From NCBI RefSeq assembly GCF_000155975.1, contig NZ_GG730299.1, positions 248,305 to 312,304 of the forward strand: a DNA stretch of 64,000 nt, in the 5' to 3' direction. Every line of letters begins with the position of its first letter. The stretch's first letter is position 1. The stretch is from Citrobacter youngae ATCC 29220. GTDB lineage: Bacteria > Pseudomonadota > Gammaproteobacteria > Enterobacterales > Enterobacteriaceae. The notes beneath the pieces are model-generated. The model was not told the origin of the DNA, did no database searches, and worked only from the letters and a program-made list of their open reading frames with translations. Positions 40,659 through 51,547 of this stretch are shown piece after piece. A program made the position numbers and the translations under genes.

Positions 40659-41861
40659 TCAGGCAGTCAGACGGCTCGCGTCTTGAGCGATAACCAGTTC
40701 TTCGTTGGTTGGGATAACCACCGCAGGACGGGTACCTTCTTTGTTGATGAAACCAGATTTGCCGAAACGTGCGGCCAGGTTACGTTCGTGGTCAACTTCA
40801 AAGCCCAGAACGCCCAGTTTGCCCAGAGACAGTTCACGAACCATCGCTGCGTTTTCACCGATACCACCGGTGAAGACAACCGCATCCAGACGACCATCCA
40901 TCAGCGCGGTGTAAGAACCGATGTACTTCGCCAGACGGTGGCAGTAAACGTCCATTGCACGTTTAGCGTCTTCTTTGGTGGTGTAGTTGTCTTCAACATA
41001 ACGGCAGTCGCTGGTGACTTCGGTCAGACCCAGCAGGCCAGACTCTTTGGTCAGCATTTTGTTGATCTGGTCAACGCTCATGCCCAGGGTGTCGTGCAGG
41101 TGGAAAATAATCGCCGGGTCGATGTCACCGGAACGCGTACCCATCACCAGACCTTCCAGCGGGGTCAGACCCATGGAGGTATCAACACATTTACCGTTAC
41201 GGATAGCAGAAACAGAACCGCCGTTGCCCAGGTGGCAAGTGATGATATTCAGCTCATCAACCGGTTTGTTCAGCATTTTTGCCGCTTCCTGAGTAACGAA
41301 GAAGTGGCTGGTGCCGTGCGCGCCGTAACGACGAACGCCGTGTTCTTTGTACAGGCTGTACGGCAGAGCATAGAGGTAAGACTCTTCCGGCATAGTCTGA
41401 TGGAACGCGGTGTCGAACACAGCCACGTTTTTATCTTTCAGGCTTGGGAAGGATTTCAGCGCTTCTGCGATACCGATCAGGTGAGCCGGGTTATGCAGCG
41501 GTGCGAAAGAAGCAGAATCTTTGATGCCCTGGATAACGGAATCATCGATAACCACGGAGCTGGTGTACTTCTCGCCGCCGTGTACGATACGGTGACCAAT
41601 GGCGGTCAATTGCGCAGACAATTCTGGTTTTTGTGCCAGAATAGTGTTAACGATAAAGTTCAGCGCTTCACTGTGAGCGGCGCCTGCACCTAAAGCCGCT
41701 TCTTGTTTACCGCCGTCCATTTTCCACTTGATGCGTGCTTCTGGGAGATGGAAACATTCGGCTAAACCAGAGAGGTATTCTTCACCGTTTACTGCATCGA
41801 TGATGGCAAATTTCAGTGAGGAGCTACCGCAGTTCAGAACCAGTACTAACTTACTCGACAT
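40659..41861 (-). CDS. ackA: Acetate kinase AckA
   Basis: AckA makes ATP and acetate from acetyl phosphate, completing the Pta-AckA pathway, and works in reverse for acetate uptake. The 400 residues begin [20 protein letters not shown], the acetate kinase signature, with further motifs in [28 protein letters not shown] and [12 protein letters not shown]. It is the promoter-proximal gene of ackA-pta and is divergent from yfbV across a 339-bp region. Confidence 0.97.
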   Translation of the reverse strand: MSSKLVLVLNCGSSSLKFAIIDAVNGEEYLSGLAECFHLPEARIKWKMDGGKQEAALGAGAAHSEALNFIVNTILAQKPELSAQLTAIGHRIVHGGEKYTSSVVIDDSVIQGIKDSASFAPLHNPAHLIGIAEALKSFPSLKDKNVAVFDTAFHQTMPEESYLYALPYSLYKEHGVRRYGAHGTSHFFVTQEAAKMLNKPVDELNIITCHLGNGGSVSAIRNGKCVDTSMGLTPLEGLVMGTRSGDIDPAIIFHLHDTLGMSVDQINKMLTKESGLLGLTEVTSDCRYVEDNYTTKEDAKRAMDVYCHRLAKYIGSYTALMDGRLDAVVFTGGIGENAAMVRELSLGKLGVLGFEVDHERNLAARFGKSGFINKEGTRPAVVIPTNEELVIAQDASRLTA

Positions 41862-42200
41862 GGAAGTACCTATTTATGATACGTGGCTAAAAAAACGTCA
41901 GGGAGTCATAGAGCGTAGCGCATGATGACACCGACGTTTATGATTAACATCATGCGCCAGAGTCTTTTTGGGCACGATGGAATAAATACCTTTGAGTCTA
42001 TGTCATTTTGCGTATTTTTCAGCCAGTGGCATACTGTATGCCAATTTGACGACTCAATGATTTTGGACTAAAGGCCTTACAGGCGGGCACAGGATACCTG
42101 AATGTGGGTAGCAAAGACAAAATGTTTTGAACGATGTCCCTTGTAGTTGTTGTTTTGCACAATTTTTTTAATTTTTATATGTGAAGTTGAGGTAACCGCC
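41862..42200. other. ackA-yfbV divergent regulatory region
   Basis: This 339-bp AT-rich gap must hold the ackA promoter on the minus strand and the yfbV promoter on the plus strand. I could not assign specific operators with confidence. An in-frame extension of yfbV to 42147 falls here and is not supported. Confidence 0.5.
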
Positions 42201-42656
42201 ATGTCGACACCGGATAATCGCTCCGTCAATTTTTTTAGCTTGTTTCGTCGGGGGCAGCACTATGCGAAGACGTGGCCAATGGAAAAGCGCCTCGCTCCCG
42301 TGTTTGTTGAGAACCGCGTGATCCGGATGACGCGTTACGCAATCCGCTTTATGCCGCCTGTCGCCGTCTTCACCTTATGCTGGCAAATTGCGTTGGGTGG
42401 GCAGTTGGGACCCGCCGTGGCAACTGCGCTGTTTGCGCTTAGTCTGCCGATGCAGGGCATGTGGTGGCTGGGTAAACGTTCTGTCACGCCGCTGCCGCCT
42501 TCCATACTCAATTGGTTTTACGAAGTTCGGGGAAAATTGCAGGAGGCCGGGCAGGCGCTTTCTCCGGTAGAAGGAAAGCCTGATTACCAGGCGCTGGCTG
42601 ACACGCTTAAGCGCGCCTTCAAACAACTGGATAAAACTTTCCTCGATGATTTGTAA
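42201..42656 (+). CDS. yfbV: UPF0208 membrane protein YfbV
   Basis: YfbV is a small inner membrane protein of 151 residues with two hydrophobic segments ([19 protein letters not shown] and [16 protein letters not shown]). In E. coli it has been linked to insulation of the Ter macrodomain of the chromosome. ATG 42201 follows GAGGTAACCGCC and starts [18 protein letters not shown] as in the family. A strong terminator follows, so yfbU is read separately. Confidence 0.93.
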   Translation: MSTPDNRSVNFFSLFRRGQHYAKTWPMEKRLAPVFVENRVIRMTRYAIRFMPPVAVFTLCWQIALGGQLGPAVATALFALSLPMQGMWWLGKRSVTPLPPSILNWFYEVRGKLQEAGQALSPVEGKPDYQALADTLKRAFKQLDKTFLDDL

Positions 42657-42679
42657 TTGACCCCTGATTACGCATATAA

Positions 42680-43234
<555 letters not shown>

Positions 43235-43244
43235 GGGGGCGAGC

Positions 43245-43904
43245 GTGCAGTGCAAAGGTTTTCTGTTTGATCTGGATGGAACGCTGGTCGATTCCTTACC
43301 CGCAGTAGAACGCGCGTGGTGTAACTGGGCCGATCGTTTTGGCCTCGATCACGCCGAGGTGCTGGGCTTTATTCATGGCAAGCAGGCCATTACCTCTCTG
43401 CGGCACTTTATGGTGGGCAAGTCTGAGGCGGAGATCGCCGCGGAGTTCACCCGCCTGGAGCAGATTGAAGCAACGGAAACCGCGGGGATCACCGCGCTGC
43501 CTGGGGCGGTTGATTTGCTCAACCACCTCAACAAAGCGGGTATTCCATGGGCGATTGTGACTTCCGGATCGATGCCGGTCGCACGGGCGCGCCATCGCGT
43601 CGCGGGACTTCCTGCTCCTGAAGTGTTTGTCACTGCCGAAAGGGTAAAAAGAGGTAAGCCAGAGCCAGACGCGTATCTGTTAGGTGCCCAACTGCTGGGC
43701 CTGGCGCCGCAGGAGTGTGCGGTAGTCGAGGATGCGCCCGCCGGGGTACTCTCAGGACTGGCGGCAGGGTGTCATGTGATAGCGGTCAACGCGCCTGCGG
43801 ACACGCCGCGTCTGGATGAGGTCGACTTTTCGCTGACCAGTCTGGAGCATCTTTCTGTGACCAAACAGCCCAACGGAAATGTGGTCGTCGTAAGAAATGC
43901 CTGA
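43245..43904 (+). CDS. hxpA: Hexitol/sugar phosphatase HxpA (HAD family, YfbT)
   Basis: HxpA is a HAD-family phosphatase with in vitro activity on hexitol and sugar phosphates. The 219 residues contain motif I FDLDGTLVDS with the nucleophilic aspartate, motif II IVTSGS, the motif III lysine in KRGKPEPDAYLLG and motif IV VVEDAPAGVLSG. The start is GTG 43245, six bases after GAGGGGG; an ATG at 43227 in the same frame would overlap yfbU. A terminator follows the stop. Confidence 0.92.
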   Translation: MQCKGFLFDLDGTLVDSLPAVERAWCNWADRFGLDHAEVLGFIHGKQAITSLRHFMVGKSEAEIAAEFTRLEQIEATETAGITALPGAVDLLNHLNKAGIPWAIVTSGSMPVARARHRVAGLPAPEVFVTAERVKRGKPEPDAYLLGAQLLGLAPQECAVVEDAPAGVLSGLAAGCHVIAVNAPADTPRLDEVDFSLTSLEHLSVTKQPNGNVVVVRNA

Positions 43905-43913
43905 TCATGATTT

Positions 43914-43938
43914 AGCCCCAGATTGTTGGGGCTTTTTT
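43914..43938 (+). terminator. Terminator after hxpA
   Basis: AGCCCCA-GATTGT-TGGGGCT followed by TTTTT. Confidence 0.9.
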
Positions 43939-43981
43939 ATGGCAGAATCGACTCATCCCTCTCATTTAACAAGGATATGTT

Positions 43982-45814
43982 GTGAACGGTGAATTGATAT
44001 GGGTTCTCTCATTGCTGGCGATTGCCGTCATCTTGTTTGCTACTGGCAGAGTGCGTATGGACGCGATCGCTTTGCTGGTTATTATTGCCTTTGTTCTGAG
44101 TGGAACATTGAGCATCACAGAAGCCTTTTCCGGATTCAGCGATCCTAACGTTATTTTGATCGCGGCTTTATTTATTATCGGCGACGGCCTGGTGCGTACC
44201 GGGGTGGCGACGGTGATGGGGGCCTGGCTGGTGAAGGTCGCCGGCAGCAGTGAAGTCAAAATGCTGGTGCTGCTGATGATAACCGTTGCCGGGCTTGGTG
44301 CGTTTATGAGTTCGACCGGCGTGGTTGCTATCTTTATTCCGGTTGTCTTAAGCGTTTCCATGCGCATGCAAATCTCTCCCTCACGCCTGATGATGCCGCT
44401 GAGCTTTGCCGGGTTGATCAGTGGCATGATGACGCTGGTGGCGACGCCGCCTAACCTGGTGGTCAACAGTGAGTTGCTACGCGAAGGACTTAACGGTTTT
44501 AGCTTTTTTAGCGTGACCCCGCTGGGGGTAGTGGTTCTGGTACTCGGCATTATTTATATGCTGCTGATGCGCTTTATGCTGAATGGCGATGACTCCGGAC
44601 AGCCGGGAGATGGCTGGAAACGCCGGACCTTTCGCGATCTGATTAAAGAGTATCGCCTGACGGGGCGCGCCCGCCGCCTGGCGATTCGCCCTGGTTCGCC
44701 GATGATTGGCCAGCGTCTGGATGACCTGAAGCTGCGTGAGCGCTACGGGGCGAACGTGATTGGCGTTGAACGCTGGCGGCGCTTTCGTCGCGTGATTGTT
44801 GACGTTAATGGCGTCTCCGAATTTCGCGCCCGTGACGTGCTGCTGATTGATATGTCCGCTGCGGACGTCGATCTGCGTGAATTTTGCAGCGAGCAACTGC
44901 TGGAGCCGATGGTGCTGCGCGGGGAATACTTCTCTGAGCAGGCGCTGGATGTGGGGATGGCGGAGATTTCGCTGATCCCTGAATCGGAACTGATTGGCAA
45001 AACGGTACGGGAAATCGCCTTTCGTACGCGTTACGGCCTGAATGTGGTCGGCCTGAAACGTGATGGTACGGCGCTGGCTGGCGCGGTGGTGGATGAACCG
45101 CTGCTGATGGGGGATATCATTCTGGTGGTGGGCAACTGGAAGCTCATCACTCTGCTGGGGCAAAAAGGGCGCGACTTCGTGGTGTTGAACATGCCCGCTG
45201 AGGTCAGTGAAGCCTCCCCGGCGCACAGTCAGGCGCCGCATGCCATTTTCTGCCTGGTGCTGATGGTCGCCCTGATGCTCACCGATGAAATTCCTAATAC
45301 GGTTGCCGCGATTATCGCCTGCCTGCTGATGGGAAAATTCCGCTGTATCGATGCCGAAAGCGCTTATAAAGCGATTCACTGGCCAAGTATTATTTTGATC
45401 GTCGGGATGATGCCCTTTGCGCTGGCTTTACAAAAAACCGGCGGTGTCGATCTGGTGGTGAAAGGGCTGATGGACGTCGGCGGCGGCTATGGCCCGTACA
45501 TGATGTTGGGCTGCCTGTTTGTGCTGTGCGCAAGCATCGGGTTGTTTATCTCGAATACGGCGACGGCGGTGCTGATGGCGCCAATCGCGCTGGCGGCGGC
45601 AAAGTCGATGGGGGTTTCGCCGTATCCTTTTGCGATGGTGATTGCGATGGCGGCGTCCGCAGCCTTTATGACGCCGGTCTCTTCGCCGGTCAATACGCTG
45701 GTATTGGGACCGGGTAACTACAGCTTTAGCGACTTCGTGAAAATTGGCGTACCGTTTACGGCGATCGTGATGGCGGTGTGCGTGGTGATGATCCCGATGC
45801 TATTCCCGTTTTGA
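43982..45814 (+). CDS. yfbS: SLC13-type ion transporter with TrkA-C domains, YfbS
   Basis: YfbS is a 610-residue inner membrane protein of the SLC13/DASS (CitMHS-like) permease group with a central cytosolic region. Membrane segments occupy about residues 1-205 and 410-610, with the substrate-loop type motifs [14 protein letters not shown] and TPPNLVVNS in the first half. Two RCK_C (TrkA-C) domains lie between (around [14 protein letters not shown] and [14 protein letters not shown]). The substrate is unknown. The start is GTG at 43982 after AAGGATATGTT. Confidence 0.9.
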   Translation: MNGELIWVLSLLAIAVILFATGRVRMDAIALLVIIAFVLSGTLSITEAFSGFSDPNVILIAALFIIGDGLVRTGVATVMGAWLVKVAGSSEVKMLVLLMITVAGLGAFMSSTGVVAIFIPVVLSVSMRMQISPSRLMMPLSFAGLISGMMTLVATPPNLVVNSELLREGLNGFSFFSVTPLGVVVLVLGIIYMLLMRFMLNGDDSGQPGDGWKRRTFRDLIKEYRLTGRARRLAIRPGSPMIGQRLDDLKLRERYGANVIGVERWRRFRRVIVDVNGVSEFRARDVLLIDMSAADVDLREFCSEQLLEPMVLRGEYFSEQALDVGMAEISLIPESELIGKTVREIAFRTRYGLNVVGLKRDGTALAGAVVDEPLLMGDIILVVGNWKLITLLGQKGRDFVVLNMPAEVSEASPAHSQAPHAIFCLVLMVALMLTDEIPNTVAAIIACLLMGKFRCIDAESAYKAIHWPSIILIVGMMPFALALQKTGGVDLVVKGLMDVGGGYGPYMMLGCLFVLCASIGLFISNTATAVLMAPIALAAAKSMGVSPYPFAMVIAMAASAAFMTPVSSPVNTLVLGPGNYSFSDFVKIGVPFTAIVMAVCVVMIPMLFPF

Positions 45815-45828
45815 CCGCCGCAGTAAAC

Positions 45829-45910
45829 GCCTGATGGCGCTGCGCTTATCAGGCCTACGGATATCACGCTACCTGTAGGCCGGATAAGACGTTGACGTCG
45901 CCATCCGGCA
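45829..45910. repeat. BIME between yfbS and yfbR
   Basis: GCCTGATGGCGCTGCGCTT with ATCAGGCCTAC, and TGTAGGCCGGATAAGACG with CGCCATCCGGCA, form two inverted REP units between convergent genes. Confidence 0.9.
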
Positions 45911-45917
45911 AAATCGT

Positions 45918-46454
45918 TTACAGCGGTGAATCCTGGCTGATCTCATCTAATGAGAGGTGAAAGCTCGGCACGAACACCTCCATAAAGTAGTCCATCTCTT
46001 TGCTGCGTCGTGATTCCAGCGTTTTTTCCAGACGCGTTTTCGCCAGTAAAAATTCATTATTGCCAGCGGAGAGCTCTTCCAGGCACTTCAAATAAGCGCA
46101 CAGCGCATCGGCCTGTTTGACGATTGACTTCTCTTCCTCGCTGTAAGCATGCTCATCAATCAGCGGCGCAAAAATGTCGCGTAGCTCATCGGGAACCATA
46201 TCGACCAGCTTTTGCTGGGCAATTTTCTCTATCGCTTTATATTCCTGGGCAATTTGCGAGTTGAAATATTTTACCGGGGTAGGGAGGTCGCCGGTCAGCA
46301 CCTCTGAAGCGTCATGGTACATTGCCAGCAGGGCAATGCGTTCTGCATTAACCTGGCCGCCAAATTTACGGTTTTTGATCGCGGCCAGCGCATGGGCGAC
46401 CATGGCAACTTGCAGACTATGCTCGGACACATTTTCGGTACGCACGTTGCGCAT
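45918..46454 (-). CDS. yfbR: 5'-deoxynucleotidase YfbR, N-terminus separated by a +1 frameshift
   Basis: YfbR is an HD-domain phosphohydrolase that dephosphorylates deoxynucleoside 5'-monophosphates. The intact frame from ATG 46454 gives 178 residues with the HD-fold ligands visible in [24 protein letters not shown] and [11 protein letters not shown]. The normal 199-residue protein starts [21 protein letters not shown]. That start is present at 46518 with an AAAGG site, but a run of eight T (seven expected) shifts the frame after residue 7. Translation from 46454 alone would lose Arg18 and Trp19, which contact the nucleotide, and has no good ribosome site. This is a fresh mutation, a sequencing error, or a slippage-dependent gene. 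Confidence 0.85.
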   Translation of the reverse strand: MRNVRTENVSEHSLQVAMVAHALAAIKNRKFGGQVNAERIALLAMYHDASEVLTGDLPTPVKYFNSQIAQEYKAIEKIAQQKLVDMVPDELRDIFAPLIDEHAYSEEEKSIVKQADALCAYLKCLEELSAGNNEFLLAKTRLEKTLESRRSKEMDYFMEVFVPSFHLSLDEISQDSPL

Positions 46455-46496
46455 CAGCGGCCAGCGGTTAATGAGTTTGAGGCGGGAGAGATGGGC

Positions 46497-46504
46497 AAAA
46501 AAAA
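46497..46504 (-). other. Homopolymer carrying the yfbR frameshift
   Basis: Eight consecutive A on the plus strand (T on the coding strand) lie between codons for MKQSH and AHLSR. ATG 46518 to the end of the run is 22 bases, where 21 would keep the frame. Removing one base joins MKQSHFF to [14 protein letters not shown] and the rest of yfbR. Confidence 0.9.
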
Positions 46505-46591
46505 TGGCTCTGCTTCATAAGTTACCTTTTGTCTTCACTGCGGCTGGCTTCATTGTGCGGGGAGGGGAGGCAAGATGCAAATGCGGGTTTT

Positions 46592-46624
46592 TGTAGGCCG
46601 GGTAAGCGTAGCGCCACCCGGCAA
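46592..46624. repeat. Single REP unit between yfbR and alaA
   Basis: TGTAGGCCGGGTAAGCGTAG with GCGCCACCCGGCA forms one REP hairpin just after the alaA stop codon (minus strand). Confidence 0.85.
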
Positions 46625-46633
46625 GCAAAGCGG

Positions 46634-47848
46634 CTACTGATGGTAACCCGAGAGGAAACGCCCAAAACGGTTGATGGCCATTTCGAGGTCATCTTCGCGC
46701 GGCAACGTCACGATGCGTACGTGATCGGGCCACGGCCAGTTAAATGCGGAGCCTTGTACCAGCAGCACTTTCTCCTGCAGCAGAAAATCGAGAACCATCT
46801 TCTGGTCGTCATGAATATTGAACCGTTTGGCGTCAATTTTCGGGAACATATACAGCGCGCCGCGCGGCTTCATGCAGGAGACGCCGGGGATGTCGTTAAT
46901 TAATTCCCAGGCACGGTTACGCTGTTCGTACAGGCGTCCGCCGGGCATGATGAATTCACTGATGCTCTGGTATCCGCCCAGGGCGGTCTGAATCGCATGC
47001 TGCGCCGGAACGTTGGCGCACAAACGCATAGAGGCCAGCATCTCAAGACCTTCGATATACCCTTTGGCATGTTTCTTCGGCCCGTTCAGCACCATCCAGC
47101 CCTGACGGAAACCGGCAACGCGGTAGGTTTTCGACAGGCCGTTAAAGGTAATGGTCAACAGGTCCGGCGCCATCGCGGCGATTGAGTGGTGTTCGGCATC
47201 ATCGTAGAGAATTTTATCGTAAATCTCGTCAGCAAAAATGATGAGGTTGTTCTGGCGAGCAATTTCAACAATCTCCATCAGCAGCTCTTTGGAATAAACA
47301 GCGCCGGTCGGGTTGTTTGGGTTGATGATGACGATCCCACGCGTACGCGGCGTAATTTTGGCGCGAATGTCATCGAGGTCCGGGAACCAGTCAGAGGATT
47401 CGTCACACAGATAGTGCACGGCATTACCGCTGGACAGCGACACCGCCGCCGTCCACAGCGGGTAATCCGGTGCAGGAACCAGCATTTCGTCCCCACTGTT
47501 CAGCAATGCCTGCATGGCCTGCACAATCAATTCGGAAACGCCGTTACCGATATAGATATCTTCCACGGTCACGTCGCGCATCCCACGGGCCTGGTAATGC
47601 TGCATGATCGCTTTACGGGCTGAATAAAGACCTTTGGAATCGCAATATCCTTGCGCTGTTGGCAAATTGCGGATCACATCAACCAGAATTTCATCTGGCG
47701 CTTCAAACCCGAATGGCGCCGGGTTGCCGATGTTCAGTTTCAGAACTTTATTGCCTTCTTCTTCCAGGCGCTTTGCTTCCTTCAGAACCGGGCCGCGAAT
47801 GTCATAACAGACGTTTTCTAATTTGCTGGATTTTTCAATGGGGGACAT
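46634..47848 (-). CDS. alaA: Alanine transaminase AlaA
   Basis: AlaA is the main glutamate-pyruvate aminotransferase for alanine synthesis, PLP-dependent and of fold type I. The 404 residues show IINPNNPTGAVYS, IFADEIYDKI and the PLP lysine in FNGLSKTYRVAGFRQGW. I start at ATG 47848 (MSPIEKSSKLENVCYDIRGP) as in E. coli; the frame from 47908 adds 20 residues without support. It is divergent from lrhA across 926 bp. Confidence 0.96.
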   Translation of the reverse strand: MSPIEKSSKLENVCYDIRGPVLKEAKRLEEEGNKVLKLNIGNPAPFGFEAPDEILVDVIRNLPTAQGYCDSKGLYSARKAIMQHYQARGMRDVTVEDIYIGNGVSELIVQAMQALLNSGDEMLVPAPDYPLWTAAVSLSSGNAVHYLCDESSDWFPDLDDIRAKITPRTRGIVIINPNNPTGAVYSKELLMEIVEIARQNNLIIFADEIYDKILYDDAEHHSIAAMAPDLLTITFNGLSKTYRVAGFRQGWMVLNGPKKHAKGYIEGLEMLASMRLCANVPAQHAIQTALGGYQSISEFIMPGGRLYEQRNRAWELINDIPGVSCMKPRGALYMFPKIDAKRFNIHDDQKMVLDFLLQEKVLLVQGSAFNWPWPDHVRIVTLPREDDLEMAINRFGRFLSGYHQ

Positions 47849-48774
47849 GAACGTTGACCTTTTTAGCTGTGAATGCCACTCCCTGCCGTGGAAGTCAGCC
47901 CAGCACAATGTACTCCCACGACGGTAAGTTTTGAAGGGGCTTTAGTAGAAGATTTTGAAAATCTATGAAGTTATAATTAACTGTTAATAACTAAATAACG
48001 CAATTATCATGAAATAATAATCTGGAAAATTGTATGTTGTAGGTGATATGTTTTGTGGTGTTGGTTTAGGGGTGGTGGTTTGTCTGGTCAAAAAAACTTA
48101 AGTTTGTAAAGCAAAAGATCGCCGACACATAAGCGGTATGACGTCATTCGAAAATACTGAGGTTTAATCTGCCGGGGCTGTTATCAGTCTGATCCGTTCG
48201 TGGTGCGGTGTGAATTCATTGTTAAGCATAATTAATGAATTGAGAGACTCTTAATTAATTATTATTTAATATTTAAACCGCATTAAATTGAAAGGCTTAA
48301 TAATACAAAAACCACTGGCCTGACATAACGCCTGGTTGGCTCGAATTATTCGCGATAACACTTATAAATATAGTGGTTTTAGGTTAAGATAAGTCTCATG
48401 AAATGGTGCGTAGTAAGAATTTTACGATAATTCAAATGTTTGTTGGTTGTTCCTAACGTACTGAAAAGTTAGTTTTTAATGTGTAAATTATTGTTCGTTA
48501 ACTTTTTTTAAATTTACAAAGTTTACATGTTTTCCATTAGTCAGAATCATCCAGCAGCTAAAAATATGGCCCTTTCTCGTTGCTATATTCCGATGAGCGT
48601 CACGGTTATTATATAGCGTAGAAAGAGAATTGTTTCGTTTGTTCAACCAAATACATCCTTATTTTCACTTGGTTACACTAAGCGAAACTGCAAGGAAGGC
48701 AGATAACAAATGGAGCTGTTTGATTCTGAATGCACAGCATTAACCCGGTATGACCCGCGAGTAAGTGAAAAACT
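47849..48774. other. Long AT-rich region between alaA and lrhA
   Basis: No credible gene is seen in 926 bp, one of the longest gaps in the window. It has a 12-base palindrome AAACTTAAGTTT at 48094-48105 and an imperfect inverted repeat around GAGAGACTC at 48242-48250, flanked by AATTAAT and TTAATTAATT. Runs such as TTATTATTTAATATTTAAA are typical of H-NS-bound DNA. The long leader fits complex control of lrhA. Individual binding sites are not proven. Confidence 0.6.
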
Positions 48775-49713
48775 ATGATAAATGCAAATCGTCCGATAAT
48801 TAACCTCGACCTCGATCTGCTGAGAACCTTCGTTGCTGTTGCCGACCTGAATACCTTCGCGGCTGCGGCAGCTGCGGTATGTCGCACTCAGTCTGCGGTG
48901 AGTCAGCAAATGCAGCGTCTTGAGCAACTCGTGGGGAAAGAGTTGTTCGCGCGTCATGGACGCAACAAACTGCTGACCGAACATGGTATACAGCTGTTGG
49001 GTTACGCCAGGAAAATATTGCGTTTTAATGATGAGGCATGCTCATCATTAATGTTTAACAATCTTCAGGGAGTGTTAACTATCGGCGCTTCTGATGAATC
49101 CGCCGATACGATACTGCCTTTCCTGCTCAACCGTATAAGCTCGGTTTATCCGAAGCTTGCGCTGGATGTGAGAGTCAAGCGTAACGCTTACATGGTGGAC
49201 ATGCTGAAGTCACAAGAGGTGGATTTGGTGGTGACCACCAACCGTCCGGGCGATTTTGAATGCCTGAATCTGCGCACCTCTCCGACGCACTGGTATTGTG
49301 CGGCCGAATATATCCTGCAAAAGGGTGAACCGGTACCGTTGGTGCTGTTGGACGATCCGAGCCCGTTTCGCGATATCGTGTTAGCGACGTTGAACGCTGC
49401 GCAGATCCCGTGGCGTCTGGCGTATGTTGCTTCAACTTTGCCCGCGGTTCGTGCTGCGGTCAAAGCCGGTCTGGGCGTCACCGCCCGTCCCGTTGAAATG
49501 ATGAGTCCTGATTTACGCGTACTGGGCGCGGCGGACGGATTACCGCCGTTGCCTGATACCGAGTATCTGTTGTGCTGCGATCCGACTACGCAAAATGAGT
49601 TAGCCCAGGTAATCTTTAAATCGATGCAGACGTATCAAAATCCCTGGCAATACAATCAGTTTACCCCCGAAGGGGGAGATGATTCGCTAATTGTTGAAGG
49701 CGACTTCGAGTAA
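48775..49713 (+). CDS. lrhA: LysR-type regulator LrhA
   Basis: LrhA represses flhDC, and hence flagella and chemotaxis, and affects type 1 fimbriae and RpoS translation; it activates its own gene. The 312 residues have an N-terminal winged helix-turn-helix ([20 protein letters not shown] then [16 protein letters not shown]) and a periplasmic-binding-protein-like effector domain from about residue 95. Only the C-terminal tail differs noticeably from E. coli. A strong terminator follows. It lies next to nuo, as in E. coli. Confidence 0.96.
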   Translation: MINANRPIINLDLDLLRTFVAVADLNTFAAAAAAVCRTQSAVSQQMQRLEQLVGKELFARHGRNKLLTEHGIQLLGYARKILRFNDEACSSLMFNNLQGVLTIGASDESADTILPFLLNRISSVYPKLALDVRVKRNAYMVDMLKSQEVDLVVTTNRPGDFECLNLRTSPTHWYCAAEYILQKGEPVPLVLLDDPSPFRDIVLATLNAAQIPWRLAYVASTLPAVRAAVKAGLGVTARPVEMMSPDLRVLGAADGLPPLPDTEYLLCCDPTTQNELAQVIFKSMQTYQNPWQYNQFTPEGGDDSLIVEGDFE

Positions 49714-49750
49714 CGCGTCACAAAAAAACGTTTTAAAATGTAAGTGCAAA

Positions 49751-49795
49751 AAAGAGCCGCTAATGATGAAAAAACATTCAGCGGCTCTTTTTTTG
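49751..49795 (+). terminator. Terminator of lrhA
   Basis: AAAGAGCCGC and GCGGCTCTTT form a ten-base-pair stem extended by TAATG/CATT-type pairs, followed by TTTT. Confidence 0.85.
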
Positions 49796-50340
49796 GGCAA
49801 ATATCGTTGGTTAGTGTCATTTGCTATACTAAAACTTAACAAAATCAGCGGGTAAAAAAACGGCGTGAAAACAGGATGAAAAATAATCAGCTGAGTTGTT
49901 AATTGTTTGCATGTTAAAAAACTAGAGAAATTGTTGCTGTTTTTTATGGTGAATTAACAAAAGCGTGTCACAGATCAAGAAAATACTCCCATTTAGGGGG
50001 AGGCATTAGTGTGAATTCCTGTCAAAATAGACGTGTATTATCTTTTTTACTTCACTACGGACACGATTCAACAACATTAAAAAAGACCGATGATGCGATC
50101 GAAATCGGTCTAAAGAGCACTTTATGTTAATGAGGTTGGAACAGTGTAAAATAATGTGAGGAAACTTTTGTTAAAGTTGACAAAAGGTTATAGAAAGGAG
50201 TAAAAAACCCCATCAATTGGCTGTATAAAATGGTTTTCTACAGTGATTGTAAGGTTTTTTTTATTCCTCCCCATGAATCGATGTGGCGTTCATCTGCCGA
50301 AAAGAGCAGAGAATTTGGCGCTACTTTTGATGAGTAAGCA
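49796..50340 (+). promoter_or_regulatory. Promoter and leader region of the nuo operon
   Basis: This 545-bp AT-rich region precedes nuoA. Visible elements are TATACT at 49825, the inverted repeat CTCCC-ATTTA-GGGGGAG near 49986 with a NarL-like TACTCCC heptamer, and TTGACA at 50177 as a possible -35. In E. coli nuo is controlled by ArcA, NarL, Fis and IHF from a long upstream region; assignment of the sites here is inference. Confidence 0.5.
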
Positions 50341-50784
50341 ATGAGTATGTCAACATCCACTGAAATCATCGCTCATCACTGGGCATTCGCTATCTTTCTT
50401 ATTGTCGCCATTGGCCTGTGCTGCCTGATGCTCGTCGGCGGCTGGTTTTTAGGTGGTCGCGCGCGCGCGAGATCTAAAAACGTGCCGTTTGAATCAGGTA
50501 TCGACTCGGTCGGCACCGCCCGCTTGCGCCTGTCTGCCAAGTTTTATCTGGTAGCCATGTTCTTCGTTATCTTCGACGTTGAAGCGCTGTATCTGTTCGC
50601 ATGGTCAACTTCTATCCGTGAAAGCGGTTGGATTGGCTTTGTGGAAGCTGCAATTTTTATTTTTGTGTTACTGGCAGGTCTGGTTTATCTGGTGCGTATT
50701 GGCGCGCTGGACTGGACGCCCGCGCGTTCACGCCGCGAGCGTATGAACCCGGAAACGAACAGTATCGCTAATCGTCAACGCTAA
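50341..50784 (+). CDS. nuoA: NADH:quinone oxidoreductase subunit A
   Basis: NuoA is a membrane subunit of complex I with three transmembrane helices, 147 residues here. The conserved loop [20 protein letters not shown], between the first two helices, lies near the quinone site and contains the functionally important acidic residues. The ATG at 50341 follows GATGAGTAAGCA; a second in-frame ATG lies two codons later. It is the first gene of the 13-gene nuo operon, and nuoB follows after 15 bp. Confidence 0.97.
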   Translation: MSMSTSTEIIAHHWAFAIFLIVAIGLCCLMLVGGWFLGGRARARSKNVPFESGIDSVGTARLRLSAKFYLVAMFFVIFDVEALYLFAWSTSIRESGWIGFVEAAIFIFVLLAGLVYLVRIGALDWTPARSRRERMNPETNSIANRQR

Positions 50785-50799
50785 CCGCGAGGCATTAAG

Positions 50800-51462
50800 A
50801 TGGATTATACGCTCACCCGCATAGATCCTAACGGTGAGAACGACCGTTACCCCCTGCAAAAACAGGAGATCGTAACCGACCCCCTGGAGCAAGAAGTTAA
50901 CAAAAACGTGTTCATGGGTAAGCTCCATGACATGGTTAACTGGGGCCGTAAAAACTCAATTTGGCCATATAACTTTGGCCTTTCCTGCTGCTACGTTGAG
51001 ATGGTGACCTCGTTTACCGCCGTGCACGATGTGGCCCGTTTTGGTGCGGAAGTTCTGCGTGCATCGCCGCGTCAGGCTGACCTGATGGTCGTGGCTGGCA
51101 CCTGCTTTACCAAAATGGCACCGGTTATTCAGCGCCTCTACGATCAGATGCTGGAACCAAAATGGGTTATTTCCATGGGCGCATGCGCCAACTCCGGCGG
51201 TATGTACGACATCTACTCTGTGGTACAGGGCGTTGATAAATTTATTCCGGTCGATGTGTACATCCCGGGATGCCCGCCGCGTCCGGAAGCGTATATGCAG
51301 GCTCTGATGCTGCTGCAAGACTCCATTGGCAAAGAACGCCGTCCGCTCTCCTGGGTGGTTGGCGATCAGGGCGTTTATCGCGCCAATATGCAGTCAGAAC
51401 GCGAGCGTAAACGCGGCGAACGTATTGCTGTAACGAATCTTCGTACACCAGACGAGATTTAA
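50800..51462 (+). CDS. nuoB: NADH:quinone oxidoreductase subunit B
   Basis: NuoB carries the terminal cluster N2, which reduces quinone. The 220 residues contain the unusual tandem cysteines Cys63-Cys64 in LSCCYVEM and further ligands in [10 protein letters not shown] and [11 protein letters not shown]. It is a peripheral subunit at the junction with the membrane arm. A GCGAGGCATTAAG stretch precedes ATG 50800. An 85-bp gap separates it from nuoC. Confidence 0.97.
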   Translation: MDYTLTRIDPNGENDRYPLQKQEIVTDPLEQEVNKNVFMGKLHDMVNWGRKNSIWPYNFGLSCCYVEMVTSFTAVHDVARFGAEVLRASPRQADLMVVAGTCFTKMAPVIQRLYDQMLEPKWVISMGACANSGGMYDIYSVVQGVDKFIPVDVYIPGCPPRPEAYMQALMLLQDSIGKERRPLSWVVGDQGVYRANMQSERERKRGERIAVTNLRTPDEI

Positions 51463-51547
51463 TTTGCGCCTGTCGGCAGCCGCACTTCCTTCGCTTATCA
51501 CTACATAAATAGCGCGAAGCACTGCCGACTACCACGGACCATTTACA

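Noticed and set aside
38300-40693. 797-codon open frame on the plus strand
   Set aside because: It lies entirely antisense to pta, whose product has clear catalytic motifs. The translated plus-strand frame is Arg/His/Gln/Phe-rich in the way typical of a mirror frame of a high-GC-third-position gene.
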